Assembly (NCBI GenBank): GCA_964521255.1
Contig: CAZFRM010000002.1
Coordinates: 62,001 to 126,000 of the forward strand
Length of the DNA: 64,000 nt
From: ZC4RG29 sp964521255
GTDB lineage: Bacteria; Bacteroidota; Bacteroidia; Cytophagales; Cyclobacteriaceae
Direction: 5' to 3'
The position numbers and the translations under genes are program-made. Shown here piece by piece: positions 44,812 through 52,516 of the stretch. Positions within the stretch are counted from its first letter, which is position 1. Every line of letters starts with the position of its first letter. Under the pieces are notes generated by a model that saw nothing but the letters and a program-made list of their open reading frames with translations, searched no databases and was not told the DNA's origin.

Positions 44812-45780
44812 ATGAATAGACCAGATTACTTTAATGTCATTGAAGAACGGATTAATCTTCTTGCCATTCGGATAGTCTCTAGAGGTCGGTTGAATATTTT
44901 GGACTTTCATGGGCACTCTGAAAATTTCTATCAATACTTCTTGAATGAGGTCTATGGATGGACTGTTACTAATGAGAATGATAATATACAAAATGTTGAG
45001 GCAATAGATCTGGTTGACCACACGAGTAGGTTTGTTATTCAAGTTTCAGCTACTGCAAGCAAACAAAAAATAGAGTCTTCTCTTTGTAAAGACTCAATCA
45101 AGAAATACATAGGATCTATTTTCAAGTTTGTTTCAATTGCGAGAGACGCTGACGATTTAAGAAAAGACACATTTAAAAACCCTCACGGAATTAATTTCAC
45201 TCCTTCTGTTGACATTATTGATAAAAATTCAATTCTTTCGAAAATCAGAGGACTGCACATTGACGACCAAGAGCGAATTTACAAGTTTGTAAAAAAAGAG
45301 CTGGCTATTGAAATTGACCCCATGAAATTGGAATCCAACTTAGCCACTGTTATAAATATTCTCTCCAAAGAAAATTGGGACAAGTCAGAGCCAGTTGCCG
45401 AGATTAATAGTTTTGAAATTGAGCGAAAAATTTCTCATAACAAGTTGAAATCGGCCAGAGCAATTATTGACGATTACACTGTCCACTATGGCAGAGTTGA
45501 TAAAATCTATACGGAATTTGATTCTCAAGGAAGCAACAAAAGCAGTTCGGTCCTCTCTACCATTAGACGCGAATATGCTAAAGCAAAAAGTAGTGTCACT
45601 GATGACCAGCTTTTCTTTGACGTGATTTCTAAAGTGGAAAAAAAAGTTCTGAATAGTTCTAACTATACTTCAATTCCATTTGACGAACTTGAACTTTGCG
45701 TTAATATTCTCGTGGTAGACGCGTTTATTAGGTGCAAAATCTTTGAAAATCCAGACAAATACAATTATGCTACTACCTGA
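44812..45780 (+). CDS. ABC-3C system SMEK-domain protein
   Basis: A 322-residue protein. The N-terminal 100 residues match the SMEK domain: NRPDYFNVIEERINLLAIRIVSRGRLNILDFHGHSENFYQYFLNEVYGW, then IEAIDLVD-type NVEAIDLVDHTSRFVIQVSATAS. SMEK proteins are predicted nuclease- or effector-like components of the ABC three-component (ABC-3C) conflict systems described by computational classification of ABC ATPases. The remaining 220 residues are a helical C-terminal part of unknown role. It overlaps the middle component by 14 bases, so the three genes form one operon. The role as an anti-phage effector is inferred, not shown. Confidence 0.75.
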   Translation: MNRPDYFNVIEERINLLAIRIVSRGRLNILDFHGHSENFYQYFLNEVYGWTVTNENDNIQNVEAIDLVDHTSRFVIQVSATASKQKIESSLCKDSIKKYIGSIFKFVSIARDADDLRKDTFKNPHGINFTPSVDIIDKNSILSKIRGLHIDDQERIYKFVKKELAIEIDPMKLESNLATVINILSKENWDKSEPVAEINSFEIERKISHNKLKSARAIIDDYTVHYGRVDKIYTEFDSQGSNKSSSVLSTIRREYAKAKSSVTDDQLFFDVISKVEKKVLNSSNYTSIPFDELELCVNILVVDAFIRCKIFENPDKYNYATT

Positions 45781-45994
45781 CAATATTCATCCTGACCAAA
45801 GCATCTACTATAATGGGGCATTTGTAATTGAAGCTTTGAAACAGGAACCAAGCTACAAAATGCTTGATTTGTATCAAGAGGTAAAAACCAAAAAGCAGAT
45901 GTCATTTTCTGTGTTTATTCTTTGTTTAGATTGGCTGTATTTATTGGATGTTGCAAGACTTAATCCAGAAGGTGAAATAGAACTATGTTCATAA
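45767..45994 (+). CDS. ABC-3C system middle component
   Basis: Read from the ATG at 45,767, which gives 75 residues beginning MLLPDNIHPDQSIYYNGAFV. An earlier in-frame ATG would lie deeper inside the previous gene. The pattern DQSIYYNGAFVIEALKQ, then DLYQEVKTKKQMSFSVFILCLDWLYLLDVARLN, fits the small winged-helix-like middle component (type 6) that links the effector and the ATPase in ABC-3C systems. It overlaps both neighbours, by 14 and 10 bases. Confidence 0.7.
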   Translation: MLLPDNIHPDQSIYYNGAFVIEALKQEPSYKMLDLYQEVKTKKQMSFSVFILCLDWLYLLDVARLNPEGEIELCS

Positions 45995-47691
45995 AATCAT
46001 TATCGATAACGAGTGGTGCTAAGGTCATTCGTGAAATTGAATTTCACAAAGGGCTTAACTTGATTGTTGACGAAAGTGAACATCAAATCACAGGTAATGG
46101 TGTCGGCAAAACTACTGTTCTGAAATTGGTTGATTTCTGCTTGGGGGCCAATCCTAAGCACATTTACGTTGACCATGAAACAAAAAAACAGGAGTATAAA
46201 CTTGTTAAAGATTACCTGATTGAAAACAAGATTCTCATTACCCTTGTTCTGACAGATGATTTGGATAAAGGAACTGAAGATATTGTAATTCAGAGGAATT
46301 TCTTACCAAGAAAGGAACTTGTCAGGACTATCAACGGAGACCAATTGACAGAAGACGAGTTTGAGTTGAGATTAGGCAGAATTCTTTTTCCCCAACATCA
46401 TGCAAGCAAGCCAACTTTCAGACAGATAATATCTCACAATATCCGATACAAAGACGAAAGCATTAACAACACGTTAAAAACGCTTGACCCATACACATTA
46501 GATGCGGAGTATGAGACACTTTATCTTTTTCTTTTCGGGTGTGAATTCACTAAGGGTAACAGCAAACAAGAAATCTTAACCAAGATTAGGCAAGAGGATA
46601 CCTACAAAAGTCGTTTAGAAAAGAATCAAACAAAAACGGCCTATGAGACTGCATTGTCGCTAATCAACAATGACATTGAAGAATTGAATAAGGTGAAGGG
46701 CAGTTTCAATCTAAATGAAAATTTTGAAAAGGACTTAGACAAACTGAACCAAGTTAAGTATGAAGTCAATAAAATAAGTTCAATCATTGGTAAACTGAAC
46801 ATTCGTAAAGACCTGATAAAGGAAACTGAGGCAGAACTGAAATCCAGCAAGTCAAACATTGACTTGCGACAGCTGGAAATTATTTACGAACAGGCAACAT
46901 CCAAAATTACGACAATTCAAAAATCATTTTCAGACCTCGTTTCCTTTCACAACACCATGGTTGAGGAGAAGGTGAAATTCATAACCAAAGAATTACCTGC
47001 ACTTGAAAAATCTCTTTTGGAAAATAGTAATATTCTAAAACGACTACTTACGGAAGAAAAAAGATTGGCATCTGAAATCTCAAAAAGTGATTCATTTGAA
47101 GAACTTGAAAAAGTAATTGCCGAGTTGACTGAAAAGTACAGAAAGAAAGGTGAGTATGAAAATATTATTCAACAGTTAAGTGAGGTTGATTCCAACCTCA
47201 AAGAGTTCAACAAACAATTGAGTGAAATTGACAACGAGCTCTTCAGTGATACCTTTGAGCAAATTGTAAAAACACAACTCAATAAATTTAACAAACACTT
47301 TGCTTCTATATCAAATGAGTTATATGGCGAACAATATGCTGTGAAATACGACATCATTACAAATGCCAAAGGACAGAGACTATACAAGTTCAGTGCATTC
47401 AACGCAAATATGAGTTCAGGTAAAAAGCAAGGGGAAATATCTTGTTTTGATATTGCATATACTCTCTTTGCAGACGACGAAAATATTCCTTGTTTGCATT
47501 TTCTCTTAAATGACAAAAAGGAATTAATGCACGACAATCAATTGGTTAAAATTGCCGAGTTTGTTAATAAGAACAACATTCAATTCATCGCCTCAATTCT
47601 CAAAGACAAACTCCCAGGTGAAATTAACAAAGAAGAATATTTTGTAGTTAAGCTATCACAAAGCGACAAGCTATTTAGAATTAGCGAATAA
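45985..47691 (+). CDS. ABC-3C system ATPase, DUF2326 family
   Basis: A 568-residue SMC/RecN-like ATPase. The N-terminal half-domain has IEFHKGLNLIVDES and the Walker A GNGVGKTTVLKLVDFCLG (about residues 36-53). A long coiled coil follows (about 205-435: KLNQVKYEVNKISSIIGKLNIRKDLIKETEAEL and on), then a second ATPase half with SGKKQGEISCFDIAYTLF and the Walker B-like CLHFLLNDKKELMHDNQ. This layout is that of DUF2326 ABC ATPases in ABC-3C conflict systems. It would sense or bind nucleic acid and control the SMEK effector. It is the last gene of the operon and is AT-rich like its partners. Confidence 0.82.
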   Translation: MFIKSLSITSGAKVIREIEFHKGLNLIVDESEHQITGNGVGKTTVLKLVDFCLGANPKHIYVDHETKKQEYKLVKDYLIENKILITLVLTDDLDKGTEDIVIQRNFLPRKELVRTINGDQLTEDEFELRLGRILFPQHHASKPTFRQIISHNIRYKDESINNTLKTLDPYTLDAEYETLYLFLFGCEFTKGNSKQEILTKIRQEDTYKSRLEKNQTKTAYETALSLINNDIEELNKVKGSFNLNENFEKDLDKLNQVKYEVNKISSIIGKLNIRKDLIKETEAELKSSKSNIDLRQLEIIYEQATSKITTIQKSFSDLVSFHNTMVEEKVKFITKELPALEKSLLENSNILKRLLTEEKRLASEISKSDSFEELEKVIAELTEKYRKKGEYENIIQQLSEVDSNLKEFNKQLSEIDNELFSDTFEQIVKTQLNKFNKHFASISNELYGEQYAVKYDIITNAKGQRLYKFSAFNANMSSGKKQGEISCFDIAYTLFADDENIPCLHFLLNDKKELMHDNQLVKIAEFVNKNNIQFIASILKDKLPGEINKEEYFVVKLSQSDKLFRISE

Positions 47692-47788
47692 TCACCACAC
47701 ACCTTTACTATATAAAAGGATCGGTGCTAATAAACGTGTGACAAAGATAGGGCTACGAATGAAGTGAGGAGAAGGGCCCTACTACTGC

Positions 47789-48150
47789 CAATCGAGTAGA
47801 CGGCCTCACCAGATTTTCACCAGTGAAGTGCGCCTCTCACACCACGTAGCGTATGCTTACGCCGAAGCTTCAGCATAGGCACTACGGATCTCGTACTACG
47901 GGGTTCGATACGTATGGATTCAATCGCTCTTTACACCAATTGAATCTTTGTTCTCTTTATGATGGGCTAGTTGTCAACCCGGATACTTCCTTTAACATTG
48001 ACTAGCCTCCCAGGCGCATCAAGAACAACTTATCGTTCAGCCCTAACAGGCCTGCCTGCACGAAGCCGTTTCGGCAAAGGCAGGCTTCACCGACTCGCCT
48101 GTGAGAGACTTACCTTACACCCATGCTGGGCAGCTATAACCAATGGCATG
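47789..48150 (-). mobile_element. probable degenerate group II intron RNA, no reverse transcriptase
   Basis: On the minus strand the tail reads CGTGGTGTGAGAGGCGCACT, followed by a hairpin stretch and GTCTACTCGAT at 47,799-47,789. This is the layout seen after domain V of Bacteroidota group II introns. Upstream (higher coordinates) are CGAACCCCGTAGTACGAGA, a palindromic insert, and intron-like strings to about 48,150. No intron-encoded protein remains. A partial second copy of the tail is at 48,882-48,941. The identification rests on remembered sequence pattern and needs a covariance search. Confidence 0.4.
48050..48085. repeat. 36-base palindrome, copy in the intron remnant
   Basis: GCCTGCCTGCACGAAGCCG begins it and AAGGCAGGC ends it, with an inner GCCG/CGGC pair. 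It differs at one base from the reverse complement of 49,964-49,999. Confidence 0.75.
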
Positions 48151-48211
48151 CCATTCCAGACGAAAAAGCATCCAAAAAATTGATTATTTTTGGTGGACTA
48201 ATTAAACGAAT

Positions 48212-48469
48212 ATGAAAGCAGAAAATTTAAAATTCAACCTAATAGACAGTTATTTAGGACTTCTGGAAAACCTAAGTCCCGACAATAAACTTGAATTGAT
48301 TTCAAAACTTTCGGATTCACTTAGAAGTTCAAAAAAGCCGACTAAAAATCGTTCCGACAAATCATTAGATGATTTATCTGGAGCATTCATCTTTGATAAA
48401 TCGAGTGATGACTTAATAAATGAATTGAAGAACAGTAGAAATTTCAACCGAAAGATTAAAGAATTTTGA
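48212..48469 (+). CDS. antitoxin-like protein partner of PIN toxin
   Basis: An 85-residue acidic protein (MKAENLKFNLIDSYLGLLENLSPDNKLELISKLSDSLRS... NFNRKIKEF). It begins with a helical domain and ends in a Lys/Asn-rich, probably disordered tail, the usual layout of an antitoxin whose C-terminus wraps the toxin. No DNA-binding motif is clear. Its stop overlaps the TTG start of the toxin gene, so the pair is translationally coupled. Confidence 0.65.
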   Translation: MKAENLKFNLIDSYLGLLENLSPDNKLELISKLSDSLRSSKKPTKNRSDKSLDDLSGAFIFDKSSDDLINELKNSRNFNRKIKEF

Positions 48470-48867
48470 AAAAATATCTTCTTGACACCAACATTTGTAT
48501 TCACTTTTTAGGCGATGAATACAATATCAAAGAAAAGATTAAAAAGGCAGGACTTGAGAATTGCCTGGTTTCAGAGATAACCATTGCAGAACTGAAATTC
48601 GGAGCAGAGAATAGCCGGAACAAAGAAAAGAACAGAAAAACAATAGACGGTTTTGTTAAAATCTTTTCGATAATACCTATCTACAACTCACTTGATATTT
48701 ACGCCAAAGAAAAAGCAAGACTTCGTAAAAAAGGACAGCCTTTAGACGACTTTGATTTATTGATTGGAGCGACAGCTATCTCAAACGACTTTATTTTCGT
48801 AACAAGAAACGTTTCAGATTTCGACAGAATGGACGGAATTGAAATTGAAAATTGGGTTGATGATTAA
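48466..48867 (+). CDS. vapC: PIN-domain toxin, VapC-like
   Basis: A 133-residue PIN-domain ribonuclease. Acidic catalytic residues are seen in KYLLDTNICIHFLG (first Asp), TIAELKFGAE (Glu), PLDDFDLLIGATAISNDF (Asp pair) and VTRNVSDFDRM (last Asp). VapC toxins cleave tRNA or rRNA and are held inactive by the cognate antitoxin. The best start is the TTG at 48,466, which overlaps the antitoxin stop as TTGA. A later start would remove the first Asp. The module lies between two copies of the intron tail. Confidence 0.88.
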   Translation: MKKYLLDTNICIHFLGDEYNIKEKIKKAGLENCLVSEITIAELKFGAENSRNKEKNRKTIDGFVKIFSIIPIYNSLDIYAKEKARLRKKGQPLDDFDLLIGATAISNDFIFVTRNVSDFDRMDGIEIENWVDD

Positions 48868-48881
48868 AAGACACGAACACC

Positions 48882-48941
48882 CAATCCAGTAGATGGCCTT
48901 CCTAGATTTTTCACCAGTGAGGTGCGCCTCACACCATGTAG
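48882..48941 (-). repeat. partial second copy of the group II intron tail
   Basis: Matches 47,789-47,849 along about 60 bases, roughly 85% identical, same orientation, with a two-base gap. It begins 15 bases after the vapC stop, so the toxin-antitoxin pair is bracketed by direct repeats. Confidence 0.65.
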
Positions 48942-49053
48942 TCAGACATTGAATTAAAACCGTTTTGAATAGCTAGTCAGTTAATTTTACTGGACTAAAG
49001 GACACATTTGAGGAACTGATTGCAGGAATTCACCTACCTTAAATTTTGAAACA

Positions 49054-49302
49054 ATGAAGTCAATCAAGAAAAAAATTACCCAACAGATAAAATCAATATT
49101 AGAAAAAGCCCGAACGGAAGTTGTAAGAAATGTAAATAAAACTATTGCTTTAACTTACTTTGAAATTGGAAAACTATTGGTGACTGAACATCAAAATGGA
49201 AAATCCGAGACACTGTCTCGGAAATCTCATAATATAAAACCTGACTTTATGCTTAGTTGGTCCTGTGCTCAGGGAATTGGCCACGAAGCAGAGACAATTT
49301 AA
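49054..49302 (+). pseudogene. truncated DUF1016 (YhcG-type) nuclease N-terminus
   Basis: The first 50 residues (IKSILEKARTEVVRNVNKTIALTYFEIGKLLVTEHQNGKSE) match the N-terminal domain of the DUF1016/YhcG family of PDDEXK nucleases. After that the frame runs into unrelated sequence (LSRKSHNIKPDFMLSWSCAQG) and stops. The nuclease domain is missing, so it is a remnant. Confidence 0.7.
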
Positions 49303-49389
49303 CCATAGACTCCGATGTAAGTCCCGGTTGGAGAGGGCTGGGGTGTTGCCGTTACTTCATTACGAAGATGCATCTGAAAACTTAAAGAC

Positions 49390-49833
49390 TCATTTCACTA
49401 ATTTTAATTGCTGCTCTTTAATCCATTCATATGCTTCTTCCTGATTGGAAAAAACCCCCAGGTGAACATCATACGCTTCGAATTTCTGTTCAGCATCATG
49501 TTTAAATTTCTCCATCGGATAATCAGCAAAGATGTTTGCTCCCAGAATGACGGCATGAATCTTAACACCTCCTTTTACAAACAGCAAATCCTCCCACTCT
49601 TTCACCAACCAGGTTTCCGTTTCCTCATCCAACTCTCCTAAAAGTGTAGTATCGGCAAGCCAGCCGAGAGATTTGTAGGATTGTGATAAGTTTGTATATT
49701 CTTTCAGAACACGTACCAGGTTGGTTCTGAATTCTTCTCCGGTTGGTGAAGTTTTCCAGTGGTGTCTCAAAACCGGCAAAGTGTCATCCAATTCGCAGGT
49801 GAGAAATTCATTATCGAATATTCTCATAACCAT
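49390..49833 (-). CDS. conserved hypothetical protein
   Basis: A 147-residue soluble protein with alternating strands and helices: NEFLTCELDDTLPVLRHHWKTSPTGEEFRTNLVRVLKEY, then LADTTLLGELDEETETWLVKEWEDLLFVKGGVKIHAVIL, then YDVHLGVFSNQEEAYEWIKEQQ. The pattern resembles SpoIIAA/STAS-like proteins common in Cytophagales, but I cannot name the family with confidence. No operon partner is seen. Confidence 0.65.
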   Translation of the reverse strand: MVMRIFDNEFLTCELDDTLPVLRHHWKTSPTGEEFRTNLVRVLKEYTNLSQSYKSLGWLADTTLLGELDEETETWLVKEWEDLLFVKGGVKIHAVILGANIFADYPMEKFKHDAEQKFEAYDVHLGVFSNQEEAYEWIKEQQLKLVK

Positions 49834-49963
49834 AATGAAATTTACAACTTTCGATCTTGTTATTCACGGGACTTCTGAGAATTTAGTTTCATTAGATTGG
49901 AGATATTTCATAGATGATTTATGATTAGCATCGAAAGTCATCCACTTTTTTCCCGCAGAATTC

Positions 49964-49999
49964 GCCTGCCTTTGCCGAAGCGGCTTCGTGCAGGCAGGC
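49964..49999. repeat. 36-base palindrome, second copy (inverted)
   Basis: GCCTGCCTTTGCCGAAGCGG begins it and GCAGGCAGGC ends it. It is the reverse complement of 48,050-48,085 with one mismatch. It appears inserted within a cccgcaga...acgcagattt repeat string near 49,950-50,020. Confidence 0.75.
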
Positions 50000-50082
50000 T
50001 GATCAAATGCACGCAGATTTGCGCTGAAGATTTACCCGCGACTTTTTAAAGCGCCTGAAGTTGAGAAACTTTTTACTTGTGG

Positions 50083-50523
50083 CTAAGCAATGGAATAGAT
50101 CAATATCAAAAGTGAAAACATTATAGCGCCAATTATTAAAATTTGCCAGCCATGTTGACGGTCCCCCAGGGTATAGGCAAGAACCTGTTTTCCATCAGGT
50201 AATGTTTTTTTAGCAGTAGTTATGTGAATGCCAACAATAATTCCAATGAGTCCGCCAAGAATAGAGAATACGTAAGCGGCATAAATCAATGACCTATAGC
50301 TTTTTTCATGCTCGTCAAAATCCACCTTCCATTGTTCGTTAAACATCTCCGTCACTTTATCCGTTTCCCTTCTTCTTTCATCCAATATTTTTTTCGCGAG
50401 CCGGTAATCATCTTCACTCCACTGGTCTGGTTTTATTACAATTTCAAATAATTCGTCATTACTTAAACTGAAAAAATGATGATCGCTTTTAACGGATTCT
50501 ACTTGAGTATGCAGGTCTTCCAT
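50083..50523 (-). CDS. hypothetical membrane protein
   Basis: A 146-residue protein with a cytoplasmic helical start (LSNDELFEIVIKPDQWSEDDYRLAKKILDERRRETDKV) and two transmembrane segments (SLIYAAYVFSILGGLIGIIVGIHIT and GWQILIIGAIMFSLLILIYSIA) joined by a short loop with LPDGKQVLAYTLG. No family is recognised. It has the same orientation as the downstream operon but is separated from it by only 42 bases on the upstream side, so it may be the operon's last gene. Confidence 0.65.
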   Translation of the reverse strand: MEDLHTQVESVKSDHHFFSLSNDELFEIVIKPDQWSEDDYRLAKKILDERRRETDKVTEMFNEQWKVDFDEHEKSYRSLIYAAYVFSILGGLIGIIVGIHITTAKKTLPDGKQVLAYTLGDRQHGWQILIIGAIMFSLLILIYSIA

Positions 50524-50565
50524 AATGTTAGCTTCGACGTTGAAAAAATATAGAAATTGATCAAA

Positions 50566-52515
50566 CTACCTCGTCTTCTCTAATACCAACGTGACCTTGT
50601 TAAAATCTGCCGCTGCATTGATCACTTTTCTGAAATCCTCATAACGTGCAATGGGCGCGTAGATCTCTTTGTAATATTCTTTGATAGTGATGGTCATCTC
50701 ATTGTCTTTTAAGGTATAGGTTGAGACAAACAGGAATGGCTCTTTGTCATTCTCCCTATACACTACATTTAGTTTCACATCATCGGGATTTCTGACCTGG
50801 TAACCGTCAGGAATTTTTACTTTGATGAGACGATCGTAGCCGCGATTGAAATCATTCTCCACTTCTGTCATGCGTTCACTGTCGCGGTACATTTCCACCT
50901 GGGGACCAATCAGCTCTCCAACTTTAAATAAAATGCGCGGGCCTGCCATCTCAATAAAATGGGTTGATGTAAAGTCCACTTCCATAACAAAGTTGTTGGT
51001 GACGCCATTGTCAACCGTCTTTGCATTGGACTTGCTGATGATTGGGTCGGGTGCTGTCTGCTTCATCAATTCTTCAATGAGTTTTGTACGATCGGTCTCA
51101 CTCACCATATCAAAATAAGGAGCTATGGAAGACGCATTGTAACCTCCAAACTCCCGTTTCATAATGATTCGATTGGTAGCGAGGTCATCATTGAAGCTAA
51201 CTTCTACTTCCAGATCGTCTGTATTTAATGTGTAATCTGTTGCAGGAATATCGTTCACTGATCCAAGTGCGGACTTCACATTGCCGAACGTTATAGGTTC
51301 AATAAATAAACCTTTGTTAGCGGTAAGGGCAGGTGATATCAAGGGGTAACGAAATGCAAATTCATAAGGCGCCATGAATCCTTTTGTAGCAGGGAAGTAT
51401 AAAACATATTCATCCAGGTATGACCATGAATCGAAATTCCCGTCAAACTTGGTGACGCTGCGATCGCACGTTAGCACCGGCTGAGATTCTATCTTCAATC
51501 TATTGAATACGGCAACAAATAATTTTGTCATGCCTTCCTTTGATGCCAGTTTCATTTTGATAATGGACTCAACATCATCCAGTGATTCTTCCCTTGCTTC
51601 TGCATTAACCCTTACCGTGGTTTTAATTTTACGTTCAATATCACGAATGCGCTGGTCTAATTTTTTTGATGGATCATCACCGAGTTCCTTAACATATTTA
51701 TCGAGCGCCTTCTCATCGTCCTTGTCGAGCGATGTCAAAACATTGTAAAACGTCTTGGCGGCTTCTTCCCATGTAAACATGCGCGCTTGTGACTTTGCTG
51801 TATTGTAGGCAAGCTTAAATTCGATTCGCTTACGATTGGCGTCAAATGCTCCAAAGTTTTCACGCTTTAATGCAGGTACGTCATTCATCTGAGCATTGTA
51901 AACATTTGTTTCTTCTGTTACCGTTCCTTCAATAACAGGGTAATTGTTGTAGGTATGAAAATCAAACTGCAAATGTTTAGGACTGGTAAGCTTAAATGAA
52001 CTTTGTTTTACAGGTGTTTCAAATTGTGTAAAGACACGATCATAAAGGCTGGCATATTTCTTCAATACATAAAAGTATTCTATCTCACTTCCCTGCTCAA
52101 CACCCTCAATTGCAAAAATGCGAAAAGCATTTCCCGATTCTTCATCTTTTAATTCCTTCAGGTTACTTATATCAAAATTCACCACCTTACCTTGCTGATT
52201 GATTGCCCTTGCTTTTAAGTCAGCCAGTTCGATAACATTGGTCATGTTGATGTATATGCGATTGTGACGTTGAATGGCTTCGTTGTTGTTAACGCGTACT
52301 ATCCGGTGAACGGTAGAATACAACAGGAACTGATTATCCTCTAAAACATAATTGTACTGATGATGCTGTTTCAAAACATACTCTGCCAAAGCTTCTTCCT
52401 TCTCAGAAAGTTTATACCGGGGACGTTCACTTTCCCATGCATAATATGTATTCGACGCCCAACTTGTTAAATAAAAAAATAGCCCTACGGCTGTATAAAA
52501 AAATCGCTTTTGCAT
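50566..52515 (-). CDS. DUF3857 protein without a transglutaminase triad
   Basis: A 649-residue exported protein (signal peptide MQKRFFYTAVGLFFYLTSWAS). It has a DUF3857 beta domain (about 60-235), a helical middle and a transglutaminase-like fold (about 300-430), then a beta C-terminal part. Alignment by eye with the upstream paralog places KLASKEGMTKLF where that protein has RYGDCKDMASII. The His and Asp positions also appear changed (DSWSYLDEYV, FPATKGF). The catalytic Cys-His-Asp triad therefore seems absent, and the protein is probably a non-catalytic partner. It begins one base after the paralog's stop, in the same operon. Confidence 0.75.
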   Translation of the reverse strand: MQKRFFYTAVGLFFYLTSWASNTYYAWESERPRYKLSEKEEALAEYVLKQHHQYNYVLEDNQFLLYSTVHRIVRVNNNEAIQRHNRIYINMTNVIELADLKARAINQQGKVVNFDISNLKELKDEESGNAFRIFAIEGVEQGSEIEYFYVLKKYASLYDRVFTQFETPVKQSSFKLTSPKHLQFDFHTYNNYPVIEGTVTEETNVYNAQMNDVPALKRENFGAFDANRKRIEFKLAYNTAKSQARMFTWEEAAKTFYNVLTSLDKDDEKALDKYVKELGDDPSKKLDQRIRDIERKIKTTVRVNAEAREESLDDVESIIKMKLASKEGMTKLFVAVFNRLKIESQPVLTCDRSVTKFDGNFDSWSYLDEYVLYFPATKGFMAPYEFAFRYPLISPALTANKGLFIEPITFGNVKSALGSVNDIPATDYTLNTDDLEVEVSFNDDLATNRIIMKREFGGYNASSIAPYFDMVSETDRTKLIEELMKQTAPDPIISKSNAKTVDNGVTNNFVMEVDFTSTHFIEMAGPRILFKVGELIGPQVEMYRDSERMTEVENDFNRGYDRLIKVKIPDGYQVRNPDDVKLNVVYRENDKEPFLFVSTYTLKDNEMTITIKEYYKEIYAPIARYEDFRKVINAAADFNKVTLVLEKTR

Positions 52516-52516
52516 G

